Source: JAUNST01 sp964452285
GTDB taxonomy: Bacteria > Patescibacteriota > Microgenomatia > UBA1400 > PJMF01
Direction: 5' to 3'
DNA length: 49,194 nucleotides
Assembly (NCBI GenBank): GCA_964452285.1
Contig: CAYVKW010000003.1
Location: 1-49,194, forward strand
Below are positions 7,655 through 16,015 of the stretch, in pieces (positions within the stretch are counted from its first letter, which is position 1; each line of letters opens with the position of its first letter). The notes beneath the pieces were generated by a model that was not told the origin of the DNA, ran no database searches, and was given only the letters and a program-made list of their open reading frames with translations. Position numbers and translations under genes: made by a program.

Positions 7655-9130
7655 ATGCCAAAAAAAACCGGCTTCTTTTGTGCTTTTTCTTGTCTTTTTC
7701 TTTTCAATCTTGGTTTTTCTTGTCTATTTTTCCCCTCTCGAACGCAAGCCAAAACTTATACCACTTCCTTGCTCAATCTCGATAACCAACCAATAGAAGC
7801 TCTTTCTTGGACTTTCACTCCTTATCAAGCTAGTGCTTCAGCCACTTTTCAAGTCAATATTAGCTATCCTCAAATTGAGTCTACCACTCCTTCTTGGACA
7901 TCACTTAATCAATTCGCCACTTGCCAAAAACAGCCAACAAAAATTCTTTGTCAATTACCTCTCTCGTCAATTTCAGCTTCTCCCTTTAAACTTCAATTTC
8001 AATATGAAGAAAATTTTGATTTTAATCTCAATTTTCAGCTCGTCCCAGACTTTTCTGAAAACCTTGATTCTACTCAGCAAACCGTCACTTATAGCCCTCT
8101 TAAAAACCTTACCCCCAATTTACTGCCAACTCAACTTTCTTGGCAAGAAAGTTCTCTAGATGAGTTTAATCAGATAGACACTTCTCATAAAAACTTACTC
8201 CTACAATACCGTTCTGCTACAGATGAAGCGCAGCCATGGTCTTCATGGCAAGGCAACTTCAATCTCATCGACCAGTCCTCTCCCTTATCAATTGATGGTA
8301 CCACCAGCGCTCTCCTCATACCCTCTCTCGCTCTTTCTCCCAATCAGCAAAATTTTCTTCATTTACGCTATCTCAATTTCCAACCACAAGCCGATTTTTT
8401 TCTCACTTATTCTGAGGCCAATCAAGAAGCCACTCAGATTGCTGTTTTAGCTGCCCCACTTCAGCTCAGTCAACCAGCTGCAATCGGAAATCAAGAAACA
8501 GACGCTTTTGCCAATACTTCTTTCTATTTAGTCAACAATAGTTCTCTTCATCTTGGCCAAGAAATTATTCTTCAAGAAAATATCAATGGCACTCTTCATC
8601 AGGTTCAAGGAACAATTACTGATTTGAAAGCTTCTACCGGTCTTGTTACTGTCAATGCTTGGACAGGTGTCATTCCTCTCCAAAATCATCAACAATGTCA
8701 AGGCCAAACCTTTTGTTTCTCTTCCGCTGCTCAAGTTTTAACTATTGACGACTTATTTTTACCCTTAACTCACCCTCAAGCATCTGCAATTAAAAACCCC
8801 ACCTTGACTAGCGAAAATCAAGCTCCTCTTAAAATAAAGGTTCTTTCTCTTTCCAGTAATGCCATTACTACTCCTATTTGTTTAGAATCGCAAAATGAAT
8901 TTTGCACTTTATCTGCTCTTAACCTCGATTTTGTCGTTCCTCCCAAATTAATGCAATATCGCTTAATTAATTTTTATCTTGATACTTTGAGTCTAGAAAA
9001 TATTTTTCTTCATCAAGAACCTTTTTCCGTTCCGCTTTCAAATTCTGATTCCACTTCTTCTCATATTAATTACCTCCGACACGGAAAATCCTCCGACGCC
9101 TCTGGTATCGCCAAACCATATTTCTGGTAA
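7655..9130 (+). CDS. Secreted beta-rich protein of unknown function
   Basis: This is 491 aa. A long hydrophobic N-terminus (residues 5-28) ends in TQA-KTY near residue 32, a likely signal peptide. The rest is Ser/Thr/Gln/Asn-rich with regularly spaced hydrophobic strands (for example QATFQVNISYP-like and SPLSIDGTTSALLIPS stretches) and a central segment (QEIILQENINGTLHQVQGTI, WTGVIPLQNH). That is consistent with several beta-sandwich domains. There is no C-terminal membrane anchor or sorting motif. I recognise no family. It is transcribed alone from an apparently leaderless start after the rplJL terminator. The strong Ser/Gln/Leu content follows the plus-strand base skew. Confidence 0.75.
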   Translation: MPKKTGFFCAFSCLFLFNLGFSCLFFPSRTQAKTYTTSLLNLDNQPIEALSWTFTPYQASASATFQVNISYPQIESTTPSWTSLNQFATCQKQPTKILCQLPLSSISASPFKLQFQYEENFDFNLNFQLVPDFSENLDSTQQTVTYSPLKNLTPNLLPTQLSWQESSLDEFNQIDTSHKNLLLQYRSATDEAQPWSSWQGNFNLIDQSSPLSIDGTTSALLIPSLALSPNQQNFLHLRYLNFQPQADFFLTYSEANQEATQIAVLAAPLQLSQPAAIGNQETDAFANTSFYLVNNSSLHLGQEIILQENINGTLHQVQGTITDLKASTGLVTVNAWTGVIPLQNHQQCQGQTFCFSSAAQVLTIDDLFLPLTHPQASAIKNPTLTSENQAPLKIKVLSLSSNAITTPICLESQNEFCTLSALNLDFVVPPKLMQYRLINFYLDTLSLENIFLHQEPFSVPLSNSDSTSSHINYLRHGKSSDASGIAKPYFW

Positions 9131-9184
9131 GCAATTTTCCCGCCCCTTCTTCGCCTTTTCTTCGCTTTTTGCCCAACCAAACCC

Positions 9185-9213
9185 TTGACATTCTCCTCAA
9201 ACCCTGCTATTTT
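9185..9213 (+). promoter_or_regulatory. Promoter of the small HTH gene
   Basis: There is a consensus -35 TTGACA (9185-9190), a 17-nt spacer, and a TGC-extended -10 TATTTT (9208-9213). The predicted leader is about 60 nt, and AAAGG lies just before the ATG at 9280. This gene is therefore one of the minority with a conventional leader and Shine-Dalgarno. Confidence 0.8.
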
Positions 9214-9279
9214 GGTAAAAATAACAAACCATCTCAAAAGATTAACTTTTGTGATAAAAGAGCAAAAAGAAAGGCTAAA

Positions 9280-9558
9280 ATGAACAAAGTCATTAATATC
9301 GACGAGCAACCAGTGGTTAAGATTAAAAAATCTGGTACCGTTCAAGAGGCAGTTAAATTAGATATCACTAATTTACCAGACTTACTCACCGTCAAAGAAG
9401 TTGCCAGCCTTCTTCGTGTGTCTCCACTCACCGTCAAACGTTGGGGCGCGCGCGGCAAATTACCTGCTATCCGCATTAATTCTCGAGGCGATCGTCGCTA
9501 CAAAAAAGAAGCAGTCATGTGGCTTTTGGGTATGGATCTCAACGACGAAGACGAATAA
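9280..9558 (+). CDS. Excisionase/MerR-type helix-turn-helix DNA-binding protein
   Basis: I take the start at ATG 9280 (MNKVINIDEQ, 92 aa) because it follows AAAGG at 5-6 nt. The in-frame ATG at 9169 lies upstream of the promoter and would not be transcribed. Residues about 31-80 (LLTVKEVASLLRVSPLTVKR, then the wing WGARGKLPAIRINSRGDRRY) are a textbook HTH_17 winged helix of the Xis/BldC/MerR superfamily. The C-terminus is acidic (DLNDEDE). There is no integrase or recombinase nearby, so a transcriptional regulator is more likely than an excisionase. The target is unknown. Confidence 0.85.
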   Translation: MNKVINIDEQPVVKIKKSGTVQEAVKLDITNLPDLLTVKEVASLLRVSPLTVKRWGARGKLPAIRINSRGDRRYKKEAVMWLLGMDLNDEDE

Positions 9559-9559
9559 A

Positions 9560-10294
9560 TTATCTTATTTTTTTCGTTAAAACTAACCAAGCAAATTGCG
9601 GCAACACTAGTTGCCGCTTTGCTCTTTGCGGCTCCTGTAATAGGCGCCACAACCATTCTAAGCGCGCTTTTTGCCAGCTATATGGCGCGCGCTTCAGCTT
9701 CCCAGTCAAAAAGTCAAAACTACCTCCTACTACCATTGCCAAATGCGTTCCATTTTGTTTCAATAATTCTTTATGTTCGATTAACCATTTTTCCTGTTCT
9801 GGCGCACCAAAAGCCACTAAAACTACTTCTGGTTTCAATTTTTCAATCGTTTCCTTTAGTTTTTTTTCCTCTTCATTAGTTTTTTTTCTCACGTTTTTAT
9901 AAGCACTGGCATAGTTAATCGTCACTCTTTGTTTTTGCAATCGCAGTTTTAACTCATTGTTTTCATCTGCTTGATAACGACCACCGATTAAAAGGACTTT
10001 TTTCTTTTCTTCTTTTACCAAAGACAAAATTTCTTTCACTGTATCAGAGCCAGTCAGTCTTTCTTTCAATTTTGCCGCCCAAATTAGCCCTTCACCGTCT
10101 GGTATTAGCCAATCTGCTTTTTGCAGATTGGCCAAAAACATTTCATCTCTCCGCGCTCGCATAATTTGCTCAGGATTCGGAGTCATAATTATCGTCAATT
10201 GCTCGCGCCTCATCATTTCTTTCAATTCTTCTTGCCATTGTTGCCAGCTTTCATTCACTATCTTCAAACCAAAAAAAGTCTTCGTTTTTAGCAT
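9560..10294 (-). CDS. WecG/TagA/CpsF-family glycosyltransferase
   Basis: This is 244 aa, the usual length for GT26 enzymes. Recognisable family stretches are TPNPEQIMRARRDEMF, ADWLIPDGEGLIWAAK, VLLIGGRY, LVAFGAPEQEKWL, and the MVVGGSFDFLTGKLKRAP-W core near the C-terminus. These enzymes transfer N-acetylmannosamine(-uronate) or a similar sugar to an undecaprenyl-linked acceptor in teichoic-acid or polysaccharide synthesis. The exact donor here is unknown. The family normally acts peripherally at the inner membrane face. The gene is divergent from murL, with its ATG only 46 nt away. A TATTAT lies 9 nt before the ATG. Its 3' part holds GC-rich inverted repeats (9598-9617; 9660-9694). Confidence 0.92.
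   Translation of the reverse strand: MLKTKTFFGLKIVNESWQQWQEELKEMMRREQLTIIMTPNPEQIMRARRDEMFLANLQKADWLIPDGEGLIWAAKLKERLTGSDTVKEILSLVKEEKKKVLLIGGRYQADENNELKLRLQKQRVTINYASAYKNVRKKTNEEEKKLKETIEKLKPEVVLVAFGAPEQEKWLIEHKELLKQNGTHLAMVVGGSFDFLTGKLKRAPYSWQKARLEWLWRLLQEPQRAKRQLVLPQFAWLVLTKKIR
9598..9617. repeat. Perfect short hairpin near the 3' end of the GT26 gene
   Basis: GCGGCAAC (9598-9605) and GTTGCCGC (9610-9617) flank a 4-nt loop inside coding sequence. A second GC-rich pair, AAGCGCGC (9660-9667) and GCGCGCTT (9687-9694), lies 43 nt further into the gene. Confidence 0.8.
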
Positions 10295-10323
10295 CTTTCA
10301 TCAATAATATCATATTTTTCCGC

Positions 10324-10329
10324 TATAAT
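10324..10329 (+). promoter_or_regulatory. -10 box of murL
   Basis: TATAAT lies 11 nt before the murL ATG, so the predicted 5' leader is only about 5 nt. No convincing -35 is seen. Confidence 0.55.
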
Positions 10330-10340
10330 AAGAGTGTTTT

Positions 10341-11735
10341 ATGAATTATCACGCCTTACAAAAAAAGCACCCTCTTTTTCACTACCAAAGTTTTTCCTTT
10401 TCTCTAGTTGAGACAGAAACAAATTTAACCGATTTGCTTTGTACTTTCACTTATCAATTGGAAAACGGCCCCACCTTTACTCATCGAGTACACTACCATC
10501 AAATTGATCCTGATATTTTCCGCCATCAAGACTCCACTCTCCTCAATCAGCTTGTTTTTCACCTTGGTTTAGTCGAAGCTCTTTCTTATTGGAAACTTGC
10601 CGCTTCCCCCACTTTTATCATTCATTGTGGCACTCTTAATCAAACTCAAATTTCTTGGTGGCAAGATTTGCTCGTCAATGGCATGGGGGAATATTTTTAC
10701 GTTAATCAAATCGACGATTTCCTTCAACATCCGCCCGCCTTTGAAATTGCTAAGCCAAATGATTTTTCTCAAACTCCAGCTTTTTCTGCTTATAAAAATC
10801 ATCAGCATTCTCTCACCGCTTTGGGTATTGGCGGCGGCAAAGATTCAGCCGTCATGCTCTCCTTTTTTCAAAAAAACCAACTTCCTTTTGTCAATCTTAT
10901 TTTGCAGCCCGCTTCTCCCGCCGCCACTAAAATGGCCCATCTCAACCAAAAGCCCACTCACTTTATTAGCCGTCAATTTGACCCTCAATTATTTGCTCTC
11001 AATTCACAAAATTATTTAAACGGACATGTGCCCTTCAGCGCTATTTTCGCTTTTATCAGTTTACTCGCTGGCGTTCTTTACGACTTCGATTTCATCGCCG
11101 TCGGCAACGAAAATAGCGCCAATCAACCCAGCCTTAATTGGCACGATTTTCATATTAATCATCAATTTTCTAAGAGCACAAAATTTGAACAATCATTTAG
11201 AGAGTACAGTTCACATTATTTAATCGACAATGTTGAATATTACTCGCTTATCCGTCCATTTAGTGAGATTAAAATTGCACAATTATTTTGTACAAACCCA
11301 CAATTTTTCTCAATTTTTAAATCTTGCAATCGTTTCCAACAGAAAGACGCTTGGTGTGAAAAATGTCCCAAATGCCTTTTTGTTTTTCTCATTCTTTCTC
11401 CGTTTTTAGACACGCATACTCTCACTTCTCAAATCTTTTCTCATCAACTTTTTGACGACTTAGAACTTCTACCTATTTTTAAGCAACTCTTAGGTTTTGC
11501 TCCCACCAAACCTTTGGAGTGTATTGGTACCATTGAAGAATCTCAATTAGCCGTTTATCTTACTATCAAAAAATATAAACAGCAGCAGCAAAGTTTACCT
11601 CCTCTTTTAGCCGCTATCGCGCCCGCTCTTGCCGATCTTAATGTCGATTGGCAAAAACGCGCCCAAGACCTCCTTCACACTCAAACTTCTAGCTTTTTGC
11701 CCCCATCAATTCAAACTCTTATTAGCAATAATTAG
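10341..11735 (+). CDS. murL: MurL-type UDP-MurNAc-L-Ala-L-Glu epimerase
   Basis: This is 464 aa. A PP-loop-like ATP site, GIGGGKDSAVML (GGGKDS at 164-169), is followed by AVGNENSAN (253-261), and by a Cys cluster CEKCPKC at 339-345. This architecture and its position directly before murD match MurL, which uses ATP to epimerise the terminal L-Glu of UDP-MurNAc-L-Ala-L-Glu to D-Glu, as described in Xanthomonas together with MurD2. The pathway replaces glutamate racemase. murL and murD are 13 nt apart and should be cotranscribed. The family assignment comes from motif and context without an alignment; another PP-loop enzyme is the alternative. Confidence 0.8.
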   Translation: MNYHALQKKHPLFHYQSFSFSLVETETNLTDLLCTFTYQLENGPTFTHRVHYHQIDPDIFRHQDSTLLNQLVFHLGLVEALSYWKLAASPTFIIHCGTLNQTQISWWQDLLVNGMGEYFYVNQIDDFLQHPPAFEIAKPNDFSQTPAFSAYKNHQHSLTALGIGGGKDSAVMLSFFQKNQLPFVNLILQPASPAATKMAHLNQKPTHFISRQFDPQLFALNSQNYLNGHVPFSAIFAFISLLAGVLYDFDFIAVGNENSANQPSLNWHDFHINHQFSKSTKFEQSFREYSSHYLIDNVEYYSLIRPFSEIKIAQLFCTNPQFFSIFKSCNRFQQKDAWCEKCPKCLFVFLILSPFLDTHTLTSQIFSHQLFDDLELLPIFKQLLGFAPTKPLECIGTIEESQLAVYLTIKKYKQQQQSLPPLLAAIAPALADLNVDWQKRAQDLLHTQTSSFLPPSIQTLISNN

Positions 11736-11748
11736 ATTAATACAATTT

Positions 11749-13179
11749 ATGTCTCTTACCAAAACTCAACAAAGACAATTAGATTCTCTTTCTCACCAAA
11801 AAATTCTTATTTTAGGCGCCGGTCGAGAAGGCCTTTCCACTTATCGTTTTCTCCGCCGTCATCTTCCTCAGCAACTTCTCACAATTGCTGACCATAATTA
11901 TCGGCATCAGCTTCAAACTGCTTGGCAAGATGCTTTTCGCTGTGATAATCAGCTCCGTTTTCTTTGCGGTCCCACCCAATATCTCAAGCATTTGTCAGAC
12001 TTTGATCTTATCTTTCGTACTCCAGGTATTCCTCTTACTCTTCCAGAGATTATTCACGCTCGCCAACTCGGCACCACTTTCACCTCCAATACCCAGCTCT
12101 TTTTTCAGTTGGCTCGCGGCACCACTATCGGCGTCACCGGCACCAAAGGCAAAAGCACCACTAGCAGTCTTATTGCTCATCTTCTCAAAACCGCCGGTCT
12201 CAAAACTCAGCTGGTCGGCAATATTGGTTTACCTCCTTTGGATTATTTAGAAGAGCTAGGCTCCCGTACTTATACCGTTCTTGAACTCTCCGCCCACCAA
12301 TTGCAAGATCTCCATTCCAGCCCGCATTACGCCGTTGTTCAAAACATTACTAGCGAGCATTTAGACTATTATAAAAACACTGCCACTTATATCGAAGCCA
12401 AAACCAATATTGTTCGTTGGCAAAAAAAATCAGACTTTATTATTTACAGCGATGATTTCTCCACCTCCAAAACTTTTGCTCAACTCACTCCGGCTCATCA
12501 GCTCATCTTTGGTCTCAAAGACGCTCCTTCTCATCTTGCTTTTGCCAAAAACCATGCCATTTTTTACCGTTCATCTCATTTACCTTTCCCAGAATCCGTT
12601 GTTGATCTCAAAAAAGTTAAACTGCTTGGCCAACACAATCTTTACAATCTCATGCCTGCCGTCATTATCGCTAAGCAATTAGGTATCAGCAATCAACAGT
12701 TAGCTACAGCTTTATACAGTTTTACCCCATTAAGACACCGTTTAGAATATGTTGCTACAATAAATGACGTTTCCTACTACAACGATTCACTTTCCACTAC
12801 GCCAGTGGCCGCCGCCGCCGCTCTCAAAACTTTTTCCTCTCAACCAATCATTCTTCTCGCCGGCGGCCACGAGCGTCACCAAGATTTCACTTACTTTGCC
12901 AAACAAATACTTAAGCAACCAGTCAAAGCCGTTCTTCTTTTTGCTCCCACCGGCAAACGCCTCAAACGTACCCTTATCGATTTAGCTATTCAAAAAAAAG
13001 CTCTCGTTCCTCAATTTTATGACGTCGAAGATATGACTACCGCCATTGCTTTAGCCGCCAGACTCTCTCAACCTCAAGACTTAGTTTTACTCAGTCCTGC
13101 CGCTGCTAGTTTTGGCATTTTCAAAGATTATGCCGACAGAGGCGATCAGTTTTGCCATGCGGTCAAAAATTTGTTATAA
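11749..13179 (+). CDS. murD: MurD-type ligase, probably L-Glu-adding (MurD2-like)
   Basis: I start at ATG 11749 (MSLTKTQQRQ, 476 aa). The frame extends upstream to 11629 but that would overlap murL by more than 100 nt. Domains are an N-terminal Rossmann fold (GAGREG at 23-28), the central ATPase (GTKGKST at 131-137, the YIEAK lysine at 218), and the C-terminal domain (YNDS at 344-347, AGGHERHQDF at 371-380, SPAAASFGIFKDYADRG at 449-465). In E. coli MurD the D-Glu-binding lysines lie in NDSKATN and GGDGK. Here those positions read NDSLST (Leu) and GGHER (Arg). With murL next door, this suggests an enzyme that adds L-Glu. It acts in the cytoplasm on UDP-MurNAc-L-Ala. Confidence 0.88.
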   Translation: MSLTKTQQRQLDSLSHQKILILGAGREGLSTYRFLRRHLPQQLLTIADHNYRHQLQTAWQDAFRCDNQLRFLCGPTQYLKHLSDFDLIFRTPGIPLTLPEIIHARQLGTTFTSNTQLFFQLARGTTIGVTGTKGKSTTSSLIAHLLKTAGLKTQLVGNIGLPPLDYLEELGSRTYTVLELSAHQLQDLHSSPHYAVVQNITSEHLDYYKNTATYIEAKTNIVRWQKKSDFIIYSDDFSTSKTFAQLTPAHQLIFGLKDAPSHLAFAKNHAIFYRSSHLPFPESVVDLKKVKLLGQHNLYNLMPAVIIAKQLGISNQQLATALYSFTPLRHRLEYVATINDVSYYNDSLSTTPVAAAAALKTFSSQPIILLAGGHERHQDFTYFAKQILKQPVKAVLLFAPTGKRLKRTLIDLAIQKKALVPQFYDVEDMTTAIALAARLSQPQDLVLLSPAAASFGIFKDYADRGDQFCHAVKNLL

Positions 13180-13180
13180 T
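13152..13180 (+). promoter_or_regulatory. Promoter overlapping the murD stop codon
   Basis: There is a -35 TTGCCA (13152-13157), a 17-nt spacer, and a TGT-extended TATAAT (13175-13180). The murD stop TAA (13177-13179) lies inside the -10 box. The next ATG is 10 nt further, giving a leader of about 4 nt. Confidence 0.75.
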
Positions 13181-13190
13181 CATCTGACTT

Positions 13191-14621
13191 ATGAATAAAA
13201 AATCACTCAAACAAACCAAGAAGAATTCCCAAGCTCTCCCTTCTTCTGATAGCTCTACTAATCAAAAATCATCCATCGACCTTCCAGAACACTCTCGTAT
13301 TCAAAACTGGGCCGGTATCATTTATACCCTCGTTTCCGCTTGTATTATTATCGCTGGCTCTTATCTTGCTATTCGCTGGGCCAAAGGCGATTTTCGTATC
13401 GACGAAAGTAATCAGTCAGTATCCAAAGAAACTGGTCTACTTCACGCCACCTCCACTCCTCAGGGCGCCCAAGTTTACATTAATGGCAATCTCACTTCTG
13501 CTACCGATGATATTTTGTACCTTTCTCCTGGAGAATATGATGTCGTCATCAAAAAAGACGGCTATAGCCCTTGGCAAAAAACCGTTAAAATCGAACAGGC
13601 TCTTGTCACTCAAGCCAGTGCCACTCTTTACCCTTATTCTCCTAGCTTAACCAGCATCACTTATACTGGCGCTCAAAATCTTTCCATCTCACCAGACAAT
13701 CAAAAACTTCTTTATTTTGTTGACGCCAACAGCGCCGACAATAAAAACGGCCTTTATATTCTCGATCTCGCCAATACCAGTAAAAATCCTCAGCAAATTT
13801 CTGACAACGACAGCAATTATGATCTTTCTCAGGCTTACTTCATCTGGTCTTCAGACAGCAGCGAAGTTTTAGTTTTTACTCCTAGTCGTATTTTCCTTTT
13901 GAAAACAAATTCCTTTACCAATCTCCAAAGTTCTCCAGACGTCAGTTTGCAACTCACCACTATTCTCAATGCTTGGGAAGCAGATTTAGCCGTCAAAGAA
14001 AAACAATATCTTGATCAGTTACCCATTGCCGCTCTCCAAACCATTCTCCAAAACGGCAACAATTTTTATCTTTCTTCAGATCATCAGAAACTCATTTATA
14101 CTGCCACCAGTAGTGCCTCTTTAGCAGACAATTTCATTGCGCCCCTCCCTGCTTCCAATAATTATCCTGAACAACGTCAGCTCGCTCCTAATGGTATTTT
14201 TATTTACGATGGTTACGAAGATAAGAATTTCCTTATCAATCAAGAAGCTTCTGCTAGCAGCACTTATAAGCATCTTTTAGCCGATGTCAATGATTTTATC
14301 ATCAACGCTCCACCTTTGACTTTATCTTACTCTCTTCAAGGAGATACTCAAGAAGAGACGATTGCCAACTTTGGTCGTTATTACGGCGGTTACGCCGTTC
14401 AAGCTTGGCAATGGTTACCAGACTCTACCCATTTAGTTGGTATTCAAGATGATAAAATCGTCATCATTAACTATGACGGCACCAATCCCACTGTGGTTTA
14501 TTCTGGTCCTTTAGCTGAGAAATTCGTCGTTCCATCTCCAGACGGCAACCGTATTTTTATTCTCACTTCATTCAATCCAGATTCACCAGCCAATATTTAC
14601 GCCATTGAGTTAAGCAAATAA
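13191..14621 (+). CDS. Membrane-anchored PEGA-domain, beta-propeller-like protein
   Basis: This is 476 aa. It has a polar 39-residue cytoplasmic tail, one helix (about 40-62), then a PEGA domain (about 82-148: HATSTPQGAQVYINGN, LSPGEYDVVIKKDGY, W-K). The remainder is a WD40/TolB-like propeller with recurring YSP.LTSI, ISPDNQKLLYF, WSSDSSEVLVF, SSDHQKLIYT, WLPDSTHLVGI and PSPDGNRIFIL blades. It is exported and probably binds cell-wall or surface polymer; PEGA domains occur in surface proteins. Function is not known beyond this. It has its own promoter overlapping murD and faces the peroxiredoxin gene tail to tail with a 2-nt gap. Confidence 0.85.
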   Translation: MNKKSLKQTKKNSQALPSSDSSTNQKSSIDLPEHSRIQNWAGIIYTLVSACIIIAGSYLAIRWAKGDFRIDESNQSVSKETGLLHATSTPQGAQVYINGNLTSATDDILYLSPGEYDVVIKKDGYSPWQKTVKIEQALVTQASATLYPYSPSLTSITYTGAQNLSISPDNQKLLYFVDANSADNKNGLYILDLANTSKNPQQISDNDSNYDLSQAYFIWSSDSSEVLVFTPSRIFLLKTNSFTNLQSSPDVSLQLTTILNAWEADLAVKEKQYLDQLPIAALQTILQNGNNFYLSSDHQKLIYTATSSASLADNFIAPLPASNNYPEQRQLAPNGIFIYDGYEDKNFLINQEASASSTYKHLLADVNDFIINAPPLTLSYSLQGDTQEETIANFGRYYGGYAVQAWQWLPDSTHLVGIQDDKIVIINYDGTNPTVVYSGPLAEKFVVPSPDGNRIFILTSFNPDSPANIYAIELSK

Positions 14622-14623
14622 AT

Positions 14624-15310
14624 TTAAACTTTTTTTGTACACAAAAACCAACTTTGACAAGTTAGATTCTCTGGATTTGCTTCTCTTCTCATTATTCCTT
14701 CACAAGTCGTCGGCGCACCTACTACGGCATCTTTCCCCGGCTCCCAGTTTGCCGGCGTTGACACTTGCTTTTCATCCGTCAATTGCAATGCTTCCACAAT
14801 TCTTTTTATTTCCATCATATTTCTTCCTGTTGTCAACGGATAATACAAAATTGCCCGAATTATTCCCTTGGGATCAATTATAAATACCGCTCTCACTGCT
14901 TTAGTTGAAGATTCCTTCTCTTGAATCATTCCATACTTTTTAGCGACTTCCATTGTTATATCTTCAATCAAAGGAAATTCAAAACACTCTCCGTCGTATC
15001 CATCAAAGCGCACTGTTTCCTTCAGTGTCTTTAACCATGCTAAATGAGAAAACAAACTATCAATTGATAAGCCCACAAGCTGGACATTCAGCTTCTCCCA
15101 CTCTGTTTGCATTTTGGCAAATGCCATAAATTCTGTCGAGCAGACAGGAGTAAAATCAGCAGGATGAGAAAAAAATACTATCCATTTTCCTTGAAAATCC
15201 ATAGGAAAATTAATTTCTCCATGAGTCGTAATCGCCTTAAATTCAGGCGCGTTCTCTCCAATCAGAGGTAAATGTTCACACTTACATATTAATGAATTTT
15301 GTTCTTCCAT
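14624..15310 (-). CDS. Peroxiredoxin, Prx6/archaeal-TSA type
   Basis: This is 228 aa. The peroxidatic site is FFSHPADFTPVCSTE with Cys57. The Prx6-type extended C-terminus (PLTTGRNMMEIKRIVEALQL, then TTCEGIMRR) carries Cys203, Cys218 and Cys224. The last two have the six-residue spacing seen in thermophile/archaeal enzymes that use a C-terminal resolving Cys. It reduces peroxides in the cytoplasm using thiol donors. AAAGG lies 5 nt before the ATG. The CXC near the N-terminus (ICKC) is unusual and could bind a metal or a partner thiol. No reductase gene is adjacent. Confidence 0.95.
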   Translation of the reverse strand: MEEQNSLICKCEHLPLIGENAPEFKAITTHGEINFPMDFQGKWIVFFSHPADFTPVCSTEFMAFAKMQTEWEKLNVQLVGLSIDSLFSHLAWLKTLKETVRFDGYDGECFEFPLIEDITMEVAKKYGMIQEKESSTKAVRAVFIIDPKGIIRAILYYPLTTGRNMMEIKRIVEALQLTDEKQVSTPANWEPGKDAVVGAPTTCEGIMRREANPENLTCQSWFLCTKKV

Positions 15311-15381
15311 GTAGACCTTTCTTTACTCTTTCATTAGTCTAATGGAAATTTACACAATTCTTTGATCAAGAAAAACTCAAG

Positions 15382-15454
15382 TCGGAGTGACAGGGCTCGA
15401 ACCTGCGACCTCTGCGTTCCGAACACAGCGCGCTACCATCTGCGCCACACTCCG
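15382..15454 (-). tRNA. tRNA-Pro (anticodon CGG)
   Basis: The 73-nt cloverleaf has a perfect 7-bp acceptor (CGGAGTG/CACTCCG), D arm GCGC/GCGC, anticodon loop TTCGGAA, T arm with TTCGAGC, and discriminator A. The CCA end is not encoded. It reads CCG codons. A TATAAT lies 8 nt before the mature 5' end. Confidence 0.95.
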
Positions 15455-15462
15455 TTGCTCAT

Positions 15463-15468
15463 ATTATA
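15463..15468 (-). promoter_or_regulatory. -10 box of tRNA-Pro, predicting a leaderless tRNA
   Basis: TATAAT (minus strand, 15468-15463) is followed by 8 nt and then the first base of tRNA-Pro at 15454. Transcription would start at, or one or two bases from, the mature 5' end. Confidence 0.6.
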
Positions 15469-15488
15469 CCGCATTCCTTGTCATTTTG

Positions 15489-15560
15489 TGCTCCCACCAG
15501 GAGTCGGACCTGGATTTGCCGCTTAGGAGGCAGCCGTTCTATCCGTTTAACTACAGGAGC
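15489..15560 (-). tRNA. tRNA-Arg (anticodon CCT)
   Basis: The 72-nt cloverleaf has acceptor GCTCCTG/TGGGAGC (two wobble pairs), an anticodon stem around loop CTCCTAA, a T arm with TCCGACT, and discriminator A; CCA is not encoded. It reads AGG. Its first 14 nt (15547-15560) are also the last codons and stop of the NUDIX gene. The T loop reads TCCGACT instead of the usual TTCRANY, a small departure. Confidence 0.92.
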
Positions 15561-16011
15561 TATAAAATTCTTGCCACAATTTTTTTACCGTCTTGAAATC
15601 TTTGTCAAAATAAGAATGTCTCTCTTTTGGTAAATTTGTAATTGAAAACCATTGTCCATCCGTAAATTTTTCTGGTTCATTTAATTTCACTTCTGCTGGA
15701 TCTACCAACACTAAATAGGTCAAAATCAGCCAATGGGTTTTTTTACCATTATTTACGCGAATTGCATTTACTATGCCGCCTTGGCGGCATTGCAGTAACT
15801 CACAGCCGTATTCCTCTCGCAATTCGCGTCGCACACATTCTTCTGGAGTTTCTCCAAATTTTATTGCCCCACCACAATTATCCCATTTCCCCCATTCGTC
15901 TCGACATTTTTCACTTCTACGATTCAAAAATACCTTCCCTTTTCCATCATGACAGATAGCGCAAGTCCCTACGCCCACAAAATCTACTCCTGGTTCGTTT
16001 ATCTCTTTCAT
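15547..16011 (-). CDS. NUDIX hydrolase wedged between two tRNA-Arg genes
   Basis: This is 154 aa. The NUDIX box GX5EX7REUXEEXGU is complete: GAIKFGETPEECVRRELREE then YG. MutT/ADP-ribose-type enzymes of this size hydrolyse nucleoside diphosphates linked to a moiety X; the substrate is unknown (house-cleaning of oxidised nucleotides is typical). WDNCGGAIKFGE resembles the 8-oxo-dGTPase/RppH-like subgroup. The ATG lies 4 nt after the 3' end of tRNA-Arg(CCG), with no room for a Shine-Dalgarno. The stop lies 14 nt inside tRNA-Arg(CCT). The mRNA ends would thus be set by tRNA processing, and RNase P cleavage would remove the stop codon. Confidence 0.92.
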   Translation of the reverse strand: MKEINEPGVDFVGVGTCAICHDGKGKVFLNRRSEKCRDEWGKWDNCGGAIKFGETPEECVRRELREEYGCELLQCRQGGIVNAIRVNNGKKTHWLILTYLVLVDPAEVKLNEPEKFTDGQWFSITNLPKERHSYFDKDFKTVKKLWQEFYSSCS

Positions 16012-16015
16012 TAAG

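Noticed and set aside
9280..9558. Prophage excisionase
   Set aside because: The fold is Xis/MerR-like, but no integrase, phage genes or attachment sites are nearby; a regulator is more likely.
11629..11748. Upstream extension of murD
   Set aside because: It would overlap murL by more than 100 nt and adds no Mur ligase sequence; ATG 11749 gives a normal N-terminus.
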